Assembly: GCF_024758005.1 (NCBI RefSeq)
Contig: NZ_CP103288.1
Location: 4,092,001-4,156,000, forward strand
DNA: 64,000 nucleotides
Origin: Pseudarthrobacter sp. NS4
Lineage (GTDB): Bacteria; Actinomycetota; Actinomycetes; Actinomycetales; Micrococcaceae
Direction: 5' to 3'
Shown: positions 53,798 through 62,385 of the stretch, piece after piece
Numbering within the stretch: position 1 is the stretch's first letter
Layout of the letters: each line of letters starts with the position of its first letter
Made by a program: the position numbers and the translations under genes
The notes under the pieces: model-generated
Told to the model about the DNA's origin: nothing
Seen by the model: only the letters and a program-made list of their open reading frames with translations
Databases searched by the model: none

Positions 53798-54853
53798 ATG
53801 AAAATCCCGGAACCGAGAGGTCCCATCAGCAGCGCCCTATTCGGGGTTTTGTCGGGACAACCCGGCAGTTCCCAGGAGTCCCTTGACGAGCTGCGGCGGC
53901 TGGTCACCGGACAGCTGGCCCGTACTGCCGACATCATCGCCGATGACGATGTGCAGCTGGCCCTCTTCTGTCTCTACGAGCTGCACTACTCCGGCCTGGA
54001 AAGCGTGCAGGATGAGTGGGAATGGGAGCCCGGACTGATCCGGGTCCGCCAGTTGCTGGAGAAGCCGTTCGAGGCGGCCCTGCGTTCCGCTGCCCAGGAG
54101 ACTGCCGGTGACCTGGACCTTCCGGCCCGAGCCGACCTGACCAGTGACGCGGTGGCCGATGTCCTGTTCGGCCTCGCGGCCCGGGACACCGGCCCGAGCG
54201 TCTCCCGGTTTGTGGCCAGGAAGGCCAGCCTGATGCAACTCAGGGAGTTCCTGATCCACAAGTCCGTGTACCAGCTCAAGGAAGCGGATCCCCATACCTG
54301 GGCCATTCCCCGGTTGAGCGGACGGCCGAAAGCGGCGCTGGTGGAAATCCAGGCCGACGAATATGGTGGTGGCCGCCCGGACCGGATGCACAGCGCACTG
54401 TTTGCCCGGACCATGCGTGGCCTGGGGATGGATGATCAGTACGGCGCCTATGTCAACGCCGTTCCGGCCATATCCCTCGCGGCCGTTAACCTGATGTCCC
54501 TCTGCGGGTTGAACCGGAGGCTGCGCGGTGCCATCACCGGCCACCTGGCCATTTATGAGATGACCTCCTCCCAGCCCAACCGCCTGTACGGCAACGGCTT
54601 CCGCCGGCACGGCTTCGATGCGGAGGTAACCCACTATTTCGACGAGCACGTCGAGGCAGATGCCGTCCACGAGCAGATCGCGGGGCGGGACCTGGCAGGG
54701 GGCCTGGTGGAGGCCGAGCCCGGACTGTTCGGCGACGTCCTGTTCGGCGCGACGGCGGTGATGGCCATTGACAGCAGGTTGTCCGCCCACCTCCTCGGAT
54801 CCTGGGAGAATGGCAGGTCTTCGCTCAGGGCGGCAGTGCCCGCGGCAGCATGA
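53798..54853 (+). CDS. Iron-containing redox enzyme (haem-oxygenase-like fold)
   Basis: 351 residues. All-helical protein with the family segments LALFCLYELHYSGLESVQDEWEWEP (first helix pair), LREFLIHKSVYQLKEADPHTWAIPRL, ALVEIQADEYGGG and MHSALFARTMRGLG, which carry the Glu/His/Asp iron ligands of the haem-oxygenase-like di-iron oxidase (HDO) group. Members oxidize or desaturate varied substrates. First gene of a coupled trio: its stop overlaps the glycosyltransferase start by 4 bases. Substrate unknown. Confidence 0.82.
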   Translation: MKIPEPRGPISSALFGVLSGQPGSSQESLDELRRLVTGQLARTADIIADDDVQLALFCLYELHYSGLESVQDEWEWEPGLIRVRQLLEKPFEAALRSAAQETAGDLDLPARADLTSDAVADVLFGLAARDTGPSVSRFVARKASLMQLREFLIHKSVYQLKEADPHTWAIPRLSGRPKAALVEIQADEYGGGRPDRMHSALFARTMRGLGMDDQYGAYVNAVPAISLAAVNLMSLCGLNRRLRGAITGHLAIYEMTSSQPNRLYGNGFRRHGFDAEVTHYFDEHVEADAVHEQIAGRDLAGGLVEAEPGLFGDVLFGATAVMAIDSRLSAHLLGSWENGRSSLRAAVPAAA

Positions 54854-55965
54854 CCTCCGCACGGCTGGAGGCTGAGTACATCCTTCCCCTGCGCTGGACG
54901 GAAGATTCCGGGCTGCCGGAGCTGGTGGCCTACCTGCAACGGCTGGCGGCCTGGATCCCGGTCATTGTGGTGGATGGCTCAAGCCCCGAGCTGTTCGAAC
55001 GCCACAGGACGCAGTTTCCGCCCACGGTCCGCCACATCCGTCCCGGGAACCAGGCGGATCCTGGCACTCACGCCGCGCAGCACCGCAACGGCAAGGTGGC
55101 AGGGGTCATGACAGGCGTGCGTGCCGCCGCGGCGGAGATGCTGGTAATTGCCGACGACGACGTCCGCTACACGCGCACGTCCCTCGCCGCCGTCGTGGGC
55201 CATCTGGGCAGGGCGGATGTGGTGCGGCCGCAGAACTACTTCGACCCCCTGCCCTGGCACGCCTGGTGGGATACGTCCCGGACGCTGATCAACCGCGCCT
55301 GGTCCGCCGATTTTCCAGGCACCCTGGCGCTGCGCCGAAGCGCATTGCTGGCCACCGACGGCTACGAGCCCGTCCTGTTCGAAAACCTCGAGTTGATCCG
55401 CACCGTCAAAGCCGCCGGTGGACGTGAAGTGATTGTGCCGGACCTGTTCGTGGCCCGCCGGCCGCCCGAAGCCAGGCACTTCCTGAAGCAGCGTGTCCGG
55501 CAGGCCTATGACGACTTCGCGCAGCCCCGGCGGCTGGCCGCGGAACTCGCCCTGCTCCCGGTCGTCACCGCGGCCGCGTTCCTGCCGGCAAGGACACGCC
55601 GGAAGGCCTTCCTGGGACTGGCGGCGGCAGCGGCAGTTGTGGCCGCGACCGGACGGCGGCGCCATAACGGCAGCGCCGTCTTCCCGCTGCGCGCCGTGTG
55701 GTTCGCCCCGCTCTGGGCCATGGAACGGGCTGTGTGTATCTGGTGCGCACTCGCCTTTCGGCTGGCCGGAGGTGTGCCGTACGCGGGGGCCAGGCTGAAA
55801 ACAGCCGCCCACTCGGAAGCTGAACTTCGGCGCCGGCACCACGGCAAACTGGGCGCCTTCCGGCAACAGCAGCCCGGCACCCCGCAAGCCGGCACAGCGC
55901 AACCCGACTCCGCACAGGCCGGCACTGCGCAAGCATCTACAACAGCGACAAAGGAGCAGACATGA
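54850..55965 (+). CDS. Glycosyltransferase family 2-like protein
   Basis: 371 residues. GT-A fold start YILPLRWTEDSGLPELVAYLQ, VIVVDGSS, acidic motif VIADDDVRYT (DDD in the sugar-nucleotide site) and GYEPVLFENLELIR. A helical, hydrophobic region near residues 225-320 may touch the membrane. The last 40 residues are a Gln/Ala/Thr-rich disordered tail with repeats of QAGTAQ. Coupled on both sides by 4-base overlaps with the iron enzyme and the CDGSH gene. Confidence 0.8.
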   Translation: MTSARLEAEYILPLRWTEDSGLPELVAYLQRLAAWIPVIVVDGSSPELFERHRTQFPPTVRHIRPGNQADPGTHAAQHRNGKVAGVMTGVRAAAAEMLVIADDDVRYTRTSLAAVVGHLGRADVVRPQNYFDPLPWHAWWDTSRTLINRAWSADFPGTLALRRSALLATDGYEPVLFENLELIRTVKAAGGREVIVPDLFVARRPPEARHFLKQRVRQAYDDFAQPRRLAAELALLPVVTAAAFLPARTRRKAFLGLAAAAAVVAATGRRRHNGSAVFPLRAVWFAPLWAMERAVCIWCALAFRLAGGVPYAGARLKTAAHSEAELRRRHHGKLGAFRQQQPGTPQAGTAQPDSAQAGTAQASTTATKEQT

Positions 55966-56177
55966 ACCAGGAACCGGCAGAAAGCTCCATAGTGGTATGC
56001 CCCGACGGGCCACTCATCGTGCGGGGGGAATTCGAAATCGTCACGCCGTCGGGTGACCCCGTGCCCCGTGAGCGGAAAACCGTGGCGCTGTGCCGCTGCG
56101 GAGCGTCCGCCATCAAGCCGTACTGCGACGGAACGCACAAGATGATCAAGTTCCGCACTGAGCCGCCGGCCTCCTGA
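55962..56177 (+). CDS. CDGSH iron-sulfur domain protein
   Basis: 71 residues with an intact CDGSH motif: C44-x-C46-x2-S49-x3-P53-x-C55-D-G-x-H59, which binds a redox-active [2Fe-2S] cluster through three Cys and one His. Third of the coupled trio; it could pass electrons to the haem-oxygenase-like iron enzyme. Single-domain bacterial form without membrane anchor. Confidence 0.93.
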   Translation: MNQEPAESSIVVCPDGPLIVRGEFEIVTPSGDPVPRERKTVALCRCGASAIKPYCDGTHKMIKFRTEPPAS

Positions 56178-56245
56178 GCCCGCGCCCGGCAGCCTCCGCT
56201 GCCTGCGGCTGTTGACAGCTTCGGCGCTGCCAACGAGGATAGGTT

Positions 56246-56265
56246 CTCAGAAAACGTTTTCTGAG
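56246..56265. promoter_or_regulatory. LacI-type operator of the glycosidase gene
   Basis: CTCAG-AAAACGTTTT-CTGAG is a perfect 20-base palindrome with central CG, typical of LacI-family sites. It overlaps the ribosome site (GAGGAGG, 56263-56269), so binding would block transcription and possibly translation. Confidence 0.78.
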
Positions 56266-56279
56266 GAGGAGGGTGCGCT

Positions 56280-58466
56280 TTGCACCGCCAACAAACTGCC
56301 ATCGACCGCAAGGCCCTGGTGCGCCGCCACAACGTGGAACAGGCCACTCTCGACCCCCGAAGCCCCGTCTCCGTGGGCAACGGGGAGTTCTGTTTCACCA
56401 TGGACCTCACCGGCCTGCAGTCCCTCCCGGCGGCGTATCCGGTGGGCGCCCGCGACGAGCTGCCGCCCGGTACCCTGCTGGGAACGCAGGCGCAGTGGAG
56501 CTGGCATTCCATCCCGCCGGAGCAGGACTACACGCTGGCCAGCTCCACCGTCCTTTACGAATCTCCTCGCGGTCCTGTGCCATACGTGGACATGGTGGGC
56601 GCCATCGTGGACGGACGGGAAACCGAAACGTCCCGCGCTGAGACCTGGCTGCGGGCCAACCCGCACCGGCTGGATCTCGGCCGGATCGCCTTCGCCCTGC
56701 CGGACAGGGACAACCCCGGGTTGGCCCCCGAAGACGTTGCCAACCCGGTGCAGGTGCTTGATCTCTGGACCGGAACGGCGACCAGCCGCTTCACCCTGCT
56801 GGGACAACCGGTAACGGTCACTACCGCATGCCACCCGCACCAGGACCAACTCGGCTTCCGGGTGGAGTCCGCCGCCCTGCAGCATGGCCTGGCCATCGCG
56901 CTGGGATTCCCCTACGGCTCCGAGGCGTGGCACAACGCCGCCGACTGGACCCGCCCCGAATCCCACAGCACCAAGGTGGAAGAACTGCCCGCAACCAATA
57001 CAGTCCACAGCTGGCTGGTCTCCCGCGGGCTGGACGGCTCCGGGTACCAGCTGGCAATCGCCGGTGCCGGCCTCGAACTGGAGCAGGCCAGCCGGCACGG
57101 GCTCGTCCTTCGGGCCGCCGATGGGCAGGAAGTCCTGGACTTCAGCGTGCACTTCATCAGTAACGGCCAGGGCGACTGCCTGCTCCGCGGCACCGGAGGG
57201 ATCGGCCGTGGCAGTGCCACCGGCAGTGGCACAGCCATCCCCACGGAGATCACGGCTTCCCCGGGCACCGCTGTGATCGAGGCGTCCCGCACTGCCTGGC
57301 CGGACTTCTGGATGTCAGGCGCCGCCGTCGAACTTTCCGCCACGGAAGACCCCCGCGCGCAGGAACTCGAACGCCGGGTGGTCCTGTCCCAGTACCTCAC
57401 CGCCATCAACTGCGCCGGGTCCCTGCCGCCCCAGGAGACCGGCCTGGTCTGTAACTCCTGGCGTGGGCGGTTCCACCTCGAAATGCATTGGTGGCATGCC
57501 GCCCATTTCGCAGCCTGGAACCGGACGCCGCTCCTGCTCCCGGCGTTGCGCTGGTACGCCTCCATCCTGGAACCGGCACGGCAGACGGCAAAGGCGCAGG
57601 GGTTCGACGGCGTCCGCTGGCCCAAGCAGGTAGGACCGGACGGGCGCGAGAGCCCCAGTCCCATTGGCACCTTCCTGATCTGGCAGCAGCCGCATCCCAT
57701 CCATCTCGCGGAATTGGCGTACCGGGCGGAACCGTCGCGGGAACTGCTGGAGGAATTCGCCGAGGTTGTGTTCGAGAGCGCCGAGTTCATGGCCGGTTTT
57801 GCCCACCCCACAGCCCGGGGATTCGAATTGGGCCCGCCCCTGGTACCCGCCCAGGAAAGCTACGAATTGATCAGGGGCGCCGTCAGCAACCCCACCTTTG
57901 AGCTGGCCTACTGGCAATGGGCCCTGCGGGTGGCGAGTGCCTGGCGGGAACGGCTGGGGCTCCCGGCCAGGGACAAATGGCTGGCCGTGGCGGACGGAAT
58001 GGTGCGCCCAAGGGTGGTGGACGGCGTTTACGCCGCGATCGACGTCGAACCCTTCACTGTCCGCACCGACCACCCCTCTATGCTCTGTGCCCTTGGCGTG
58101 TTGCCCCGGACGGACGTTATTGATCCCGCCACCATGCGCGCCACCCTGGCCAGTGTCCTGGCGGACTGGGACTGGGACAGCACATGGGGGTGGGACTACC
58201 CGGTGATGGCCATGACAGCGGCCAGGCTGGAGGAGCCGGAAACCGCTGTGGGCGCACTCCTGCTGGACGCAGCAAAGAACCTGGTGCTGCCGAACGGGCA
58301 CAACCGGCAGACCGATTCGCTGCCGCTGTACCTCCCCGGCAATGGCGGGCTGCTTGCGGCTGTGGCGTTGATGGCGGCCGGTTGGGACGGTGGCCCGGAC
58401 CGGCATGCCCCGGGCTTCCCGGCGGACTGGACCGTTGCCTGGGAGGGACTGGTTCAGGCACCCTAG
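56280..58466 (+). CDS. Glycoside hydrolase-like protein, six-hairpin (alpha/alpha) type
   Basis: 728 residues with an N-terminal beta-sandwich-like region (about 1-300; VSVGNGEFCFTMDLTG, EQDYTLASSTVLYE) and a helical (alpha/alpha)6 catalytic region (about 360-700; RFHLEMHWWHAAHFAAWNR, GRESPSPIGTFLIWQQPHPIHLAELAYR, WGWDYPVMAMTAARL). The layout resembles GH65/GH95-type enzymes, but the exact family is not clear. TTG start, with GAGGAGG upstream. No signal peptide, so intracellular. The operator argues for sugar-induced expression. Confidence 0.75.
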   Translation: MHRQQTAIDRKALVRRHNVEQATLDPRSPVSVGNGEFCFTMDLTGLQSLPAAYPVGARDELPPGTLLGTQAQWSWHSIPPEQDYTLASSTVLYESPRGPVPYVDMVGAIVDGRETETSRAETWLRANPHRLDLGRIAFALPDRDNPGLAPEDVANPVQVLDLWTGTATSRFTLLGQPVTVTTACHPHQDQLGFRVESAALQHGLAIALGFPYGSEAWHNAADWTRPESHSTKVEELPATNTVHSWLVSRGLDGSGYQLAIAGAGLELEQASRHGLVLRAADGQEVLDFSVHFISNGQGDCLLRGTGGIGRGSATGSGTAIPTEITASPGTAVIEASRTAWPDFWMSGAAVELSATEDPRAQELERRVVLSQYLTAINCAGSLPPQETGLVCNSWRGRFHLEMHWWHAAHFAAWNRTPLLLPALRWYASILEPARQTAKAQGFDGVRWPKQVGPDGRESPSPIGTFLIWQQPHPIHLAELAYRAEPSRELLEEFAEVVFESAEFMAGFAHPTARGFELGPPLVPAQESYELIRGAVSNPTFELAYWQWALRVASAWRERLGLPARDKWLAVADGMVRPRVVDGVYAAIDVEPFTVRTDHPSMLCALGVLPRTDVIDPATMRATLASVLADWDWDSTWGWDYPVMAMTAARLEEPETAVGALLLDAAKNLVLPNGHNRQTDSLPLYLPGNGGLLAAVALMAAGWDGGPDRHAPGFPADWTVAWEGLVQAP

Positions 58467-58555
58467 GATGAAACCGGTTATGGGTGGAGCCTGGGGACGC
58501 GGCACCTCAGTTAGGCTGGGTACAGCCCGTTTTCCGCCCGCAAGGAGTACTAGGA

Positions 58556-58819
58556 ATGAACCTCTTCATCAAGCTGCTCGGCACCGGTGTGAGCCTCGGC
58601 GCCGGTCTGGTCGGCACCAAACTGGTCAACACCATCTGGGAAAAGACCACCGGCCGGAAGCCGCCTACCGGCAAGGACGAGGACGTGCCCACCAGCCTCC
58701 AGTCGGCTCTGACGTTCGCGCTCATCTCCGCTTCCGTCAGCACCATCATCCAGGTGCTGGCAAACCGCGGCACCCAGCGTGCCATCACCCGCTTTGCCAA
58801 AAGCCAGGACATTGTTTAA
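58556..58819 (+). CDS. DUF4235 small membrane protein
   Basis: 87 residues: a Gly-rich hydrophobic N-terminus (FIKLLGTGVSLGAGLVGTKLVNTIWEKTTG) and a second segment (LTFALISASVSTIIQVLANRGTQRAITRF), the DUF4235 pattern. ATG 58556 with AAGGAG about 8 bases upstream. Function unknown. Confidence 0.87.
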   Translation: MNLFIKLLGTGVSLGAGLVGTKLVNTIWEKTTGRKPPTGKDEDVPTSLQSALTFALISASVSTIIQVLANRGTQRAITRFAKSQDIV

Positions 58820-58877
58820 CGGCCACGACATCGTTTAGCGCCGGAACGTTCCTTAAAGACCAGGAAACCGCCTGGCT

Positions 58878-59333
58878 TTAGCGCCCTGAGCCGTCGCCGA
58901 AGCCGTCCTCCCGGGCGGCTTTTTCGGCGGCCTCCTGGACTGCGGCCTCCTGGATTGCGGCCGTCTGGCCTGCGGCTTTCTGAACCACCGCCTCAAGGTC
59001 ATCCGAGGTGAGCAATTCCCGGTGCAGGTGCTTGGTACGGTAGCCGGCCCTGCCCACCATGTGCGCTGAAACGGGCGCCGTGAGGAGCTGGAAAATCCAG
59101 GCCACCAGCAGCACCGGCCACACCCACCAGCTGCGCATCTGCAGGCCGATGGATGCCAACAGCAGGAACAGGCCAAGCACCTGCGGCTTGGTGGCGGCAT
59201 GCATCCGGCTCAGCAGGTCCGGAAAGCGCAGCAGGCCGATGGCAGCGCCCAGGGACATGGAGGCACCCACCACCATAAAAATGGCGGACACCACATCGAT
59301 CCAACCGTCCACGCTCAGGAAATTAGGGCTCAT
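58878..59333 (-). CDS. mnhG: Na+/H+ antiporter Mrp subunit G
   Basis: 151 residues. Three membrane segments (VVSAIFMVVGASMSLGAAIGLLRFPDLLSRMHAATKPQVLGL is the family signature). The C-terminal tail is a disordered Ala/Glu-rich stretch with repeats of IQEAAVQEA. Last gene of the Mrp operon; it overlaps mnhF by 11 bases. Confidence 0.92.
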   Translation of the reverse strand: MSPNFLSVDGWIDVVSAIFMVVGASMSLGAAIGLLRFPDLLSRMHAATKPQVLGLFLLLASIGLQMRSWWVWPVLLVAWIFQLLTAPVSAHMVGRAGYRTKHLHRELLTSDDLEAVVQKAAGQTAAIQEAAVQEAAEKAAREDGFGDGSGR

Positions 59334-59601
59334 TGGGCTGTTCCCTCCGGTCTGCCACGAACCGGGCCACCGTCACGGAACCGATAAATCCAATGACAGA
59401 AATGCCCACCACCAGCATGAGGTTGTTCAGGTGCCGGTTCACGGCCATGTCGACGCACAGCGCGCCTCCCAGGATTCCGAGCAGCACGTCGGACGCGAGC
59501 ACCCGGTCCAGCAGCGACGGGCCGCGGGCGATGCGGATGATGGCACCAGCGGCGGCGAGCGAGAAGATAACGGCCGTAACGGCCAGGACGGCCTGCATCA
59601 T
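59323..59601 (-). CDS. mnhF: Na+/H+ antiporter Mrp subunit F
   Basis: 92-residue membrane protein with three segments and the MnhF motif IARGPSLLDRVLASDVLLG. Overlaps mnhE by 4 bases. Confidence 0.93.
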   Translation of the reverse strand: MMQAVLAVTAVIFSLAAAGAIIRIARGPSLLDRVLASDVLLGILGGALCVDMAVNRHLNNLMLVVGISVIGFIGSVTVARFVADRREQPNEP

Positions 59602-60143
59602 GCGGCTGCCTCCCTTCGGACAGCTTCCAGCTCTTCCGGGGTGCCCATGATCCGGATAAGCCCGGCTTCGATGGACCGCACCTCATTGCGCAGGTTCTCC
59701 ACTTCCTGAGGGGAGCTGATGTTGAGGGCGTGCAGGTACAGGGTGGAGGTCGAGCGGTCCACCTCCACCACCAGGGATCCCGGAATCAGGGAAATGACGT
59801 GCCCGGTGGCTGTGACCAGCAGGTCCTGGTGGCTTCGCAAAGTTACCGCGACCACCGCGTTGGTCACCTCGGGCCCCCTTGTTACGGCCAGGTACAGGAT
59901 CTGGACGCTGGCCACCACCACCTTTGCCAGGAAGACCAGGGCGAACGGGACGGCATACAGGATGTTGAAGCGGCCGCTGAGTTCCACCGGCGGAAGGTAG
60001 AACAGCCTGGCTACTGCTACTGCCAGCAACGCCCCAAACAGCAGGTTGCCGGGCCTGAAGTCCTGCCAAAGGGCGCCCCAGACGATCACCAGCCATACCA
60101 GGAGCGGCAGTTCCTGGCGCAGGGAAACACGCTGGCGGCTCAT
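59598..60143 (-). CDS. mnhE: Na+/H+ antiporter Mrp subunit E
   Basis: 181 residues; MnhE features LLVWLVIVWGALWQDFRPGNLLFGALLAVAVARLF, FLAKVVVASVQILYLAV and VISLIPGSLVVEVDRSTSTLYLHAL. Overlaps mnhD by 4 bases. Confidence 0.93.
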   Translation of the reverse strand: MSRQRVSLRQELPLLVWLVIVWGALWQDFRPGNLLFGALLAVAVARLFYLPPVELSGRFNILYAVPFALVFLAKVVVASVQILYLAVTRGPEVTNAVVAVTLRSHQDLLVTATGHVISLIPGSLVVEVDRSTSTLYLHALNISSPQEVENLRNEVRSIEAGLIRIMGTPEELEAVRREAAA

Positions 60144-61798
60144 CGTCCTCCCCCCGATGTATGGACCGGCGGGACAACGGTGTCCTCGCCCATAACGGCC
60201 TGAATGTACGGGGAGCGGTCAAGCATGTCCTCCGCCGCCCGGTCGGACAGCCCGAACAGGGGCCCGGCGAAAACCGTGAGGGACACGCCCAGTACCACCA
60301 GGCCCAAGGTGGAGCCAACCATGGTCCTGGGCAGTAGAACTGCGCGTGAAGCGCTGGTGCTGCGTGACGTGCCGGGAAGGGTGGACACCATTGTGCCGGT
60401 GCGGGGGCCCCTGTCCTCGGCCTTGCCTGCTTCTTCCGCAGCCAAAAGCAGCACCGGGTCCGGATGTTCGGCGTCGGTGGGCCGGCGCCAGAACGCCCGG
60501 TTCCAGACCCTGGCCACCGCCAGCAGCGTCAGCAGGCTGGTGAGGACCCCTCCGATCACCAAGGCATAGGCCAGGGGGGTCCCCAACTCTATGCCGGCCT
60601 GCATCAGGCCCACCTTCCCCAGGAATCCGGAGAAGGGCGGGATGCCTGCCAGGTTCATGCCGGGGATGAAGAACAGCAGCGCCAGGAGGGGCGAGAGCTT
60701 GGCCAGGCCGCCCAGGCGGTCCACAGACGAACTGCCGCCGCGGCGTTCGATCAAGCCTGTCACCAGGAAGAGGCTTGTCTGGATAGTGATGTGGTGGGCC
60801 ACGTAGAACACGGCTGCACCAAGCCCTGCCACCGAGGACATCGCGAGCCCGAACACCATGTAGCCAATGTGGCTGACCAGGGTGAAGGACAGCAGGCGCT
60901 TGATGTCGCTCTGCGCCAGGGCGCCCAGGATTCCCACCACCATGGTCAGTAGCGCGGCCACCATCAGTGGTGTGTTGAGCGTGTCTCCGGGGAACAGCAG
61001 GGTTTCCGTGCGGACGATGGCATAGACGCCCACTTTCGTCAGCAGCCCGGCGAACACCGCGGTAACCGGAGCCGGCGCCGTGGGATAGGAGTCCGGGAGC
61101 CAGAAGGACAGCGGAAAGACCGCCGCCTTGATGCCGAACGCCACCAGCAGCATCACGTGCAGGAGGGTTTTGGTGCCCTGGTCCAATTCGCCCAGCTTGA
61201 TGGCAAGGTCTGCCATGTTCACGGTGCCGGTGGCGCCGTAGATCATGGCAATGGCAATCAGGAACAGCACCGAGGACACCACGGACACCACCACGTACGT
61301 GACTCCCGCCCGGATCCTGGGACCGGTACCGCCCAGTGTCATCAGCACATAGCTAGCGGTCAGCAGGATCTCGAAGCCCACGTAAAGGTTGAAGAGGTCA
61401 CCGGAGAGGAAGGCGTTGGAGACCCCGGCCACCAGGATCAGGTAGGTGGGGTGAAAGATCGAGACCGGTGCGTCGTGGTCGCCATCGGCCATGCCCTGTC
61501 CGGTGGCGTACACCAGCACGGCCAGGCTCACCGCGGACGAGACGACCAGCATCAGCGAGGAGAACTGGTCCACCACCATGACGATGCCCCAGGGCGGCAG
61601 CCACCCGCCGAGGGTCACCGCCACGGTGCCGGCGTTCCATACGTGGGCCAGCAGCAGGCATTCGAGCAGCAGGGTCAGGGACAACAGGGCGATGCTGACT
61701 ACCCGCTGCGCCCGGGAATGCCGGATCAGCATGAAGGTCAGGGCAGCGCCCAGGATGGGAAGTACGACGGCGAGCGGGGCAAAGCTTGCGATGTTCAC
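60140..61798 (-). CDS. mnhD: Na+/H+ antiporter Mrp subunit D (NuoM/N-like)
   Basis: 552 residues with about 14 membrane segments, homologous to complex I antiporter-like subunits: YVGFEILLTASYVLMTLGG (conserved Glu), FGIKAAVFPLSFWLPDSYPTAPAPVTAVFAGLLTKVGVYA (conserved Lys) and IKRLLSFTLVSHIGYM. A cytoplasmic extension near residues 440-500 is polar and poorly conserved. Overlaps mnhC by 4 bases. Confidence 0.95.
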   Translation of the reverse strand: MNIASFAPLAVVLPILGAALTFMLIRHSRAQRVVSIALLSLTLLLECLLLAHVWNAGTVAVTLGGWLPPWGIVMVVDQFSSLMLVVSSAVSLAVLVYATGQGMADGDHDAPVSIFHPTYLILVAGVSNAFLSGDLFNLYVGFEILLTASYVLMTLGGTGPRIRAGVTYVVVSVVSSVLFLIAIAMIYGATGTVNMADLAIKLGELDQGTKTLLHVMLLVAFGIKAAVFPLSFWLPDSYPTAPAPVTAVFAGLLTKVGVYAIVRTETLLFPGDTLNTPLMVAALLTMVVGILGALAQSDIKRLLSFTLVSHIGYMVFGLAMSSVAGLGAAVFYVAHHITIQTSLFLVTGLIERRGGSSSVDRLGGLAKLSPLLALLFFIPGMNLAGIPPFSGFLGKVGLMQAGIELGTPLAYALVIGGVLTSLLTLLAVARVWNRAFWRRPTDAEHPDPVLLLAAEEAGKAEDRGPRTGTMVSTLPGTSRSTSASRAVLLPRTMVGSTLGLVVLGVSLTVFAGPLFGLSDRAAEDMLDRSPYIQAVMGEDTVVPPVHTSGGGR

Positions 61799-62385
61799 TT
61801 ACCGCCTCCTTCCGGGCCGGGGGTGACGTTTGTGGAGCCTGGCTTTTCTTCCGCGGCGGCCTTTTCGGCAGGCATCTCGCGGCCGCCGGCCACGAGGGTT
61901 GCAGTGGCGGCAGCCCCTGCCTGCGCAGGGCCCCGGTCGGAGATGTCACGGCCATCGCCACCCAGCATGGTGAGTGGGAACTCGGAGGTTTCGGCGGGGA
62001 TCTCGGCGTCGTCCTCGGCATCGAAGCTCGGGGTTTCGGCGACGCGGAGGTCTTCCAGGTCATCCTGGATTTCGTCGCGGCGAGCCAGCACCCAGGTGCG
62101 GTAGATGATGCCGAGCATAAAGGCCGTCACGGCAAAGGAGATGACGATGGACGTCAGGATCAGGGCCTGGGGCAGGGGGTCGCTATAGTCCCCGGCCGCT
62201 ACATCCTTGGAGTACAGCGGAGCAAGGCCGGCATACCCGCCGGTGGCCAGGAGCAGCAGGTTGGTAGCGTTGGCCAGGAGCATCAACCCCAGCAGTACGC
62301 GGGTGAGGCTGCGTTCCAGGATCAGGTAGATCCCGCACGCGTACAGGGCACCCATGACGATCAGCAGGGTCAGGTTGATACTCAT
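61795..62385 (-). CDS. mnhC: Na+/H+ antiporter Mrp subunit C (NuoK-like)
   Basis: 196 residues. The first 115 are a NuoK-like three-segment membrane domain (GIYLILERSLTRVLLGLMLLANATNLLLL, PLPQALILTSIVISFAVTAF). The remaining 80 are a polar, disordered C-terminal extension absent from short MnhC proteins. Overlaps the mnhA gene by 4 bases. Confidence 0.93.
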   Translation of the reverse strand: MSINLTLLIVMGALYACGIYLILERSLTRVLLGLMLLANATNLLLLATGGYAGLAPLYSKDVAAGDYSDPLPQALILTSIVISFAVTAFMLGIIYRTWVLARRDEIQDDLEDLRVAETPSFDAEDDAEIPAETSEFPLTMLGGDGRDISDRGPAQAGAAATATLVAGGREMPAEKAAAEEKPGSTNVTPGPEGGGK

